Shown in pieces: positions 8,234-10,834 of a stretch of DNA of 10,834 nt; the stretch's first letter is position 1, and each line of letters starts with the position of its first letter. The stretch lies in the NCBI GenBank assembly GCA_964579305.1, contig CAZOGY010000124.1:1-10834 (forward strand), in the 5' to 3' direction. This DNA is from JBCBWG01 sp964579305. GTDB lineage: Bacteria > Pseudomonadota > Alphaproteobacteria > Rhizobiales > Hyphomicrobiaceae. Below the pieces are notes generated by a model. It was not told where the DNA came from and did not search any database. It saw only the letters and a list, made by a program, of their open reading frames with translations. Made by a program: the position numbers and the translations under genes.

Positions 8234-9022
8234 TTAGTGCCGCGTGGGCTTGCGCGTCGGGGGCTCATCCGCCCCGTCATCGTCCAACTGCCCGTTATCG
8301 CCCGAATGAACGTCACCCTCGGGATCATCACCCGATTGAAAGTCGATATCGTCCGGCGCCTCGGAACCATCGCCAACGCCCTGCCGCCCATCGCTTCCGC
8401 CGCCGGCTTTCGTCCGCCGCAGCGACTCGCGAACAAGATCGTCAGTCAAAACGAGCTTGGCTTCACCGATCAGCCCGACCGGAATGCCGATCACCTGGCG
8501 TCCGATCTCGGGCAGATCAACCTCAAGCCGCATTTCGCCGTCTGCATAGCCTTCCAGCGTGCCGCGAAACCGTTTGCGACCATCGAGCGCCTCGGCCAAC
8601 TCAACCCGCGCTTCATAGCCTGCCCACGCTTCGAAGTCGGACGGCCGGACGAGCGGCCGATCGATGCCCGGAGACGAGATCTCCAAACGGTAACTGCCCA
8701 CCATCGGGTCATATGTATCAAGTACCGGCGAGATCTGGCGAGAAATCGTCTCGCAATCCTCAATCGTCATGGTGCCGTCCGGACGCTCCGCCATGATCTG
8801 CAGCGTTTGGCCGTCCGTGCCAATCAGCCGCACACGCACGATCCGATAGCCGAGATCGGCAATAGGCTCCGCGACAATTTCAGCAATGCGGGCCGCCAAT
8901 CCGGATTCCCGTGTGAAACGCGCGTCCATTTCTTGTGCATCGCCAACGCGCGCAGCACCGTCCGCGCGCTGTGTCGCCGAACCGTGCGGATCGTCGCGAT
9001 CTTGCGTATCGTCACTGGCCAT
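8234..9022 (-). CDS. rimP: Ribosome maturation factor RimP
   Basis: RimP is needed for maturation of the 30S subunit and is the usual partner upstream of nusA. With ATG 9020-9022 the protein is 262 aa; an in-frame TTG at 9038-9040 lacks a good ribosome binding site. The core spans about residues 35-205: a first alpha/beta domain (AARIAEIVAEPIADLGYRIV), the signature YRLEISSPGIDRPL (111-124), then the C-terminal SH3-like barrel (RFRGTLEGY at 151-159, up to KLVLTDDLVRESL). E. coli RimP is about 150 aa. This one has ~33 polar residues before the core and ~58 Asp/Gly-rich residues after it. It is the first gene after a structured leader with a terminator, so its expression, and that of nusA to truB, may be set by attenuation. 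Confidence 0.95.
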   Translation of the reverse strand: MASDDTQDRDDPHGSATQRADGAARVGDAQEMDARFTRESGLAARIAEIVAEPIADLGYRIVRVRLIGTDGQTLQIMAERPDGTMTIEDCETISRQISPVLDTYDPMVGSYRLEISSPGIDRPLVRPSDFEAWAGYEARVELAEALDGRKRFRGTLEGYADGEMRLEVDLPEIGRQVIGIPVGLIGEAKLVLTDDLVRESLRRTKAGGGSDGRQGVGDGSEAPDDIDFQSGDDPEGDVHSGDNGQLDDDGADEPPTRKPTRH

Positions 9023-9031
9023 TGGCGCGGG

Positions 9032-9035
9032 CTCC
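9032..9035 (-). promoter_or_regulatory. Ribosome binding site favouring the rimP ATG
   Basis: GGAG with a 9-nt spacer to the ATG at 9020-9022. It lies inside the alternative coding extension from TTG 9038, which argues for the shorter protein. Confidence 0.55.
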
Positions 9036-9072
9036 GACAACCGTTCTGAATGTTGTGCTAAGTGACGCGCTC

Positions 9073-9107
9073 AAAGAAAAAAAGAGCGGACCCTTGCGGG
9101 CCCACTC
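9073..9107 (-). terminator. Intrinsic terminator in the rimP leader (probable attenuator)
   Basis: In minus-strand RNA GAGUGGGCCC (9107-9098) pairs with GGGUCCGCUC (9093-9084). The stem has 10 bp with two G-U wobbles, closed by a GCAA tetraloop. Seven Us, a C and three more Us follow (9083-9073). Both wobbles are compatible only with the minus-strand transcript. It lies about 190 nt after the trmB stop and 50 nt before the rimP ATG, so it is either the metK-trmB terminator, an attenuator for rimP-nusA-infB, or both. Upstream, ACUC/GAGU (9114-9104) can form a small competing hairpin that uses the GAGU of the terminator stem. A 'rimP leader' attenuator with a 3' intrinsic terminator has been described from computational work in alphaproteobacteria; this fits its position. 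Confidence 0.8.
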
Positions 9108-9246
9108 CCAGAGTTGAGATGATCATGAGCAATTGAAGACTACGTGATGGAACCAGCTGCCGCAAGTGCAATTTGACACTTTTTTGGCACTCGACTTTCG
9201 TATGCAAGCGATGCGGACGAGATCAATCGGCCGATGTCAAACTCCG
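9108..9246 (-). promoter_or_regulatory. Structured leader region upstream of rimP
   Basis: This stretch has no convincing gene. In transcript order it holds TTTGACA (9241-9235), a 10-base palindrome ATCGGCCGAT (9235-9226), and TGTCAAA (9178-9172), which is the perfect reverse complement of TTTGACA across 56 nt. It also holds an 8-base palindrome ATGATCAT (9118-9125). AAGTG/CACTT can form a small hairpin near 9165-9182. TTGACA resembles a -35 box, but no -10-like sequence stands 16-18 nt further on, so I cannot place the promoter. Confidence 0.45.
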
Positions 9247-9292
9247 CAATTGCCGGAACCAGAATTGTTCGCCACTTCAGGTCGGTGGCAAC
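9247..9292 (-). other. Two tandem hairpins directly after trmB
   Basis: The first hairpin (9292-9267) pairs GUUGCCAC with GUGGCGAAC, 8 bp with one bulged G and a 9-nt loop. It begins one base after the trmB stop. The second (9267-9247) pairs CAAUU with AAUUG and an inner CUG/CGG, with one bulged C. Neither is followed by a T-run. They may protect the 3' end of the metK-trmB mRNA or belong to the rimP leader. Confidence 0.4.
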
Positions 9293-9293
9293 C

Positions 9294-10145
9294 TCAGCGC
9301 CGATAGAACCTTAAGTAGGTTGTGGCCCGTCCTTCGCGGTTCGCCTTACGCTGATAACGCGTGACAACCCAATCGTCCGGCGCCGCACGCCAGTCCGCCG
9401 GCGAGGCCACGCGCCACTCCAAATCTGGCACCATGCGCTGCGCAAGAAGGATCGTGCGGACGTAATCGGGAATATCCGTCGCAATCCTCAATTCCGCCCC
9501 GGGCTTCAGCAGCCGCGCCATCTCAGTCAGAAATCCCGCATTGACGAGCCGGCGCTTGACGTGCCGCTTTTTCGGCCACGGATCAGGAAACAGCACGAAC
9601 GCACGATCAATCGATGCCGGCGGGAGCCAGCGCAGCAATGGTCGGCAATCGTCGTCGTAAAGCCGCACATTGTGCAGCCCATCGCTGGCAATCGCATCAA
9701 GCACCTTCACGACGCCATCGATGAACGGCTCGCAACCGATGATGCCGATATCCCCATGACGCTGCGCCTGCGCGATCAAGTGCTCGCCGCCGCCAAAACC
9801 CACCTCAAGCCACACGGAGCGGATCTCACCGTCGGGGCTGCGCGTGGGCGACACCCAGTTTGGAAATGCCAAGGCGTTAACGAATTGTGGCCGCAAGTCC
9901 GACGGTGGTGGACCGGTCGGCGCAAGTCTGACAAGCGGCAGCAAATCGTCGACAAGCTGAGACTGCCGTTCGCTCAAGCGCCGGCCACGCCTGCGCCCAA
10001 ACGAGCGCAATTCCACCGCATCGCCGGCTCCGTCGGTATGGGCGCCAACGCCGTCAGCCGCCACACCAGCGCCTTTGCGGTCCACGTCAACGTCGTACGC
10101 ATCGCGGCTGCCCGCTTGGCCCTTGCCAGTCATGATTTCAGCCAT
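9294..10145 (-). CDS. trmB: tRNA (guanine-N7-)-methyltransferase TrmB
   Basis: TrmB methylates G46 in the tRNA variable loop using SAM. From ATG 10143-10145 the protein is 283 aa; E. coli TrmB is about 240. The conserved part begins at RSFGRRRGR (about 47-55). The SAM-binding motif is WLEVGFGGGEHL (112-123), followed by GCEPF (137-141), the family motif FPDPWPKKRH (186-195), ATDIPDY (222-228), and the C-terminal TRYQRKANREGR (262-273). The ~45 residues before RSFGRRRGR are Asp/Gly-rich and probably not part of the fold. No clear Shine-Dalgarno precedes the ATG or the alternative TTG (10155-10157). An internal GTG at 10014-10016 would give a protein of normal size. The gene follows metK, which makes its cofactor, after a structured 0.2-kb gap. 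Confidence 0.95.
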   Translation of the reverse strand: MAEIMTGKGQAGSRDAYDVDVDRKGAGVAADGVGAHTDGAGDAVELRSFGRRRGRRLSERQSQLVDDLLPLVRLAPTGPPPSDLRPQFVNALAFPNWVSPTRSPDGEIRSVWLEVGFGGGEHLIAQAQRHGDIGIIGCEPFIDGVVKVLDAIASDGLHNVRLYDDDCRPLLRWLPPASIDRAFVLFPDPWPKKRHVKRRLVNAGFLTEMARLLKPGAELRIATDIPDYVRTILLAQRMVPDLEWRVASPADWRAAPDDWVVTRYQRKANREGRATTYLRFYRR

Positions 10146-10161
10146 GCCATTTAACAAACGT

Positions 10162-10180
10162 CATCAGCCGGTGTCTGATG
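10162..10180 (-). other. Small hairpin before trmB
   Basis: CATCAG (10180-10175) and CTGATG (10167-10162) form a perfect 6-bp stem with a 7-nt loop. It ends 16 nt before the ATG at 10143-10145, near where a ribosome binding site would be expected. Confidence 0.35.
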
Positions 10181-10216
10181 CGGCGACCACGATCGTTACA
10201 AGTTCACGAGCGCAGT

Positions 10217-10257
10217 ATCCGATCTCACGGCATCGCTTTGCGAGTCCCAGATCGGAT
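10217..10257 (-). other. Nested inverted repeat between metK and trmB
   Basis: In the minus strand ATCCGATCT (10257-10249) and AGATCGGAT (10225-10217) are perfect 9-bp complements. Inside the 23-nt loop TCGC/GCGA (10243-10233) forms a second 4-bp stem with an AAA loop. There is no T-run. It could be a structured 3' UTR or leader element, or an operator-like site. Confidence 0.4.
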
Positions 10258-10264
10258 GAGCTCC

Positions 10265-10316
10265 AAAACGCATGTGGCCGCCCAGACAGGAGCGGCCACA
10301 GCGGTCTTGGCGTTTT
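10265..10316 (-). terminator. Terminator-like hairpin after metK
   Basis: TGTGGCCGC (10300-10292) pairs perfectly with GCGGCCACA (10281-10273) around a 10-nt loop. Outside this stem AAAACGC (10316-10310) is complementary to GCGTTTT (10271-10265), giving an A-tract before and T-tract after the hairpin. It lies about 50 nt past the metK stop. The T-run is only four bases and is set 4 nt from the stem, so termination may be incomplete and trmB may be reached by readthrough. Confidence 0.5.
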
Positions 10317-10368
10317 ATTGAAACGACCAGAGCGCCGCGCAACGGACGGCGCGGTCGATTTCCGCCGC

Positions 10369-10834
10369 TTAAGCGACAATACCCTTCAGCTTGTCGACGA
10401 GGTCCGTCTTTTCCCAGCTAAATCCGCCCTCGGCATCGGGCTTGCGACCGAAATGGCCATAAGCGGCCGTACGCGCAAAGATCGGCTTATTCAGCTCGAG
10501 TTGCTCGCGGATGCCGCGCGGGGACAGGTCCATGACCTCAAACAACGCCTCTTCGAGCTTGGCCTCATCGATTTTGCCGGTGCCGTAGGTGTCGACGTAG
10601 ATCGACAACGGCTTAGCAACCCCGATCGCATAGGAGAGTTGGATCGTGCAGCGATCCGCAAGCCCGGCTGCCACCACGTTCTTTGCCAGATAACGGGCGG
10701 CGTAGGCTGCCGAACGGTCCACCTTGGTCGGATCCTTGCCGGAGAAGGCACCGCCGCCATGCGGGGCCGCACCGCCGTAGGTGTCGACAATGATCTTACG
10801 CCCGGTTAGTCCGCAATCGCCATCCGGGCCGCCG
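10369..10834 (-). CDS. metK: S-adenosylmethionine synthetase, C-terminal part
   Basis: MetK makes SAM from methionine and ATP. Only the last 154 residues are in the window; the reading frame is open to the right edge, so the N-terminal ~60% lies outside (family length about 390). The second family signature GGGAFSGKD is at 10732-10758, preceded by GLTGRKIIVDTYGG and followed by KVDRSAAYAARYLAKN. The C-terminal motif SYAIGVAKPLSI and the AYGHFGR segment (10437-10457 region) are typical. It ends at TAA 10369-10371. SAM is the cofactor of TrmB, the next gene, a pairing common in Hyphomicrobiales. Its promoter and any riboswitch would lie outside the window. Confidence 0.96.
   Translation of the reverse strand, partial: GGPDGDCGLTGRKIIVDTYGGAAPHGGGAFSGKDPTKVDRSAAYAARYLAKNVVAAGLADRCTIQLSYAIGVAKPLSIYVDTYGTGKIDEAKLEEALFEVMDLSPRGIREQLELNKPIFARTAAYGHFGRKPDAEGGFSWEKTDLVDKLKGIVA

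Noticed and set aside
7649..9049. 466-codon open frame on the + strand, antisense to nusA and rimP
   Set aside because: It mirrors the codon pattern of two well-supported genes in GC-rich DNA, shows no recognisable domain and has no plausible regulatory context.
9058..9126. 22-codon open frame in the rimP leader with three Phe codons, spanning the terminator (possible leader peptide)
   Set aside because: The Phe codons are just the terminator U-tract, and there is no ribosome binding site before the ATG at 9124-9126.
9163..9186. Terminator-like AAGTG/CACTT stem plus T-run on the + strand
   Set aside because: Only 5 AT-rich bp, and no + strand gene ends nearby.
9235..9240. TTGACA as a -35 promoter element for rimP
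   Set aside because: No acceptable -10 sequence lies 16-18 nt downstream; it may instead be half of an RNA stem.
1..10834. CRISPR array, tRNA, rRNA or insertion sequence
   Set aside because: I saw no regularly spaced repeats, cloverleaf, rRNA-like sequence, transposase or flanking target duplications.

Overview
The window is a stretch of core translation and RNA-metabolism genes from an alphaproteobacterium. Every real gene lies on the minus strand, so transcription runs from high to low coordinates: metK (5' part outside the window) - trmB - rimP - nusA - ylxR - infB - a YcxB-like membrane protein gene - rbfA - truB. From established knowledge, metK-trmB-rimP-nusA-ylxR-infB-rbfA-truB is the order typical of Hyphomicrobiales (Rhizobiales), and the protein motifs are alphaproteobacterial in style. 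Examples are the KPLTLKKP-type IF2 N-terminus, the RSFGRRRGR N-terminus of TrmB and the NusA acidic tail. Base composition is GC-rich. I cannot name the genus. The common Asp-rich extensions could fit a mildly halophilic or marine lineage, but that is only a guess.

Layout from the 5' side of the operon. At 10369-10834 is the C-terminal part of S-adenosylmethionine synthetase. It is followed by a 0.2 kb intergenic stretch (10158-10368) with three separate inverted repeats. Next comes trmB, which makes m7G46 in tRNA using SAM. Between trmB and rimP (9023-9293) is a structured leader ending in a strong intrinsic terminator (9073-9107) about 50 nt before the rimP start, which looks like an attenuator controlling the ribosome and transcription factor operon. 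rimP (30S maturation), nusA (transcription elongation/antitermination) and ylxR (RNA-binding YlxR plus L7Ae-like domain) follow. infB (IF2) comes next and is interrupted by a 100-N assembly gap in its low-complexity linker. After it lies an unexpected small two-TM YcxB-like protein gene that is translationally coupled to rbfA. rbfA (30S maturation) and truB (tRNA pseudouridine 55) end the window. A terminator-like hairpin lies between rbfA and truB.

Functional logic: RimP, RbfA and IF2 act on 30S assembly and initiation; NusA and YlxR act on RNA; TrmB and TruB modify tRNA; MetK supplies the SAM used by TrmB.

The cross-gene oddity is that most of these conserved proteins carry an Asp/Gly-rich low-complexity extension or insertion: the RbfA tail, RimP tail, NusA tail, TruB loop, TrmB N-terminus and YcxB-like tail. 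I see no mobile element, CRISPR array, tRNA or rRNA, and no evidence of a novel multi-gene system. The most useful leads are the rimP attenuator, the YcxB-like insertion and the acidic extensions.
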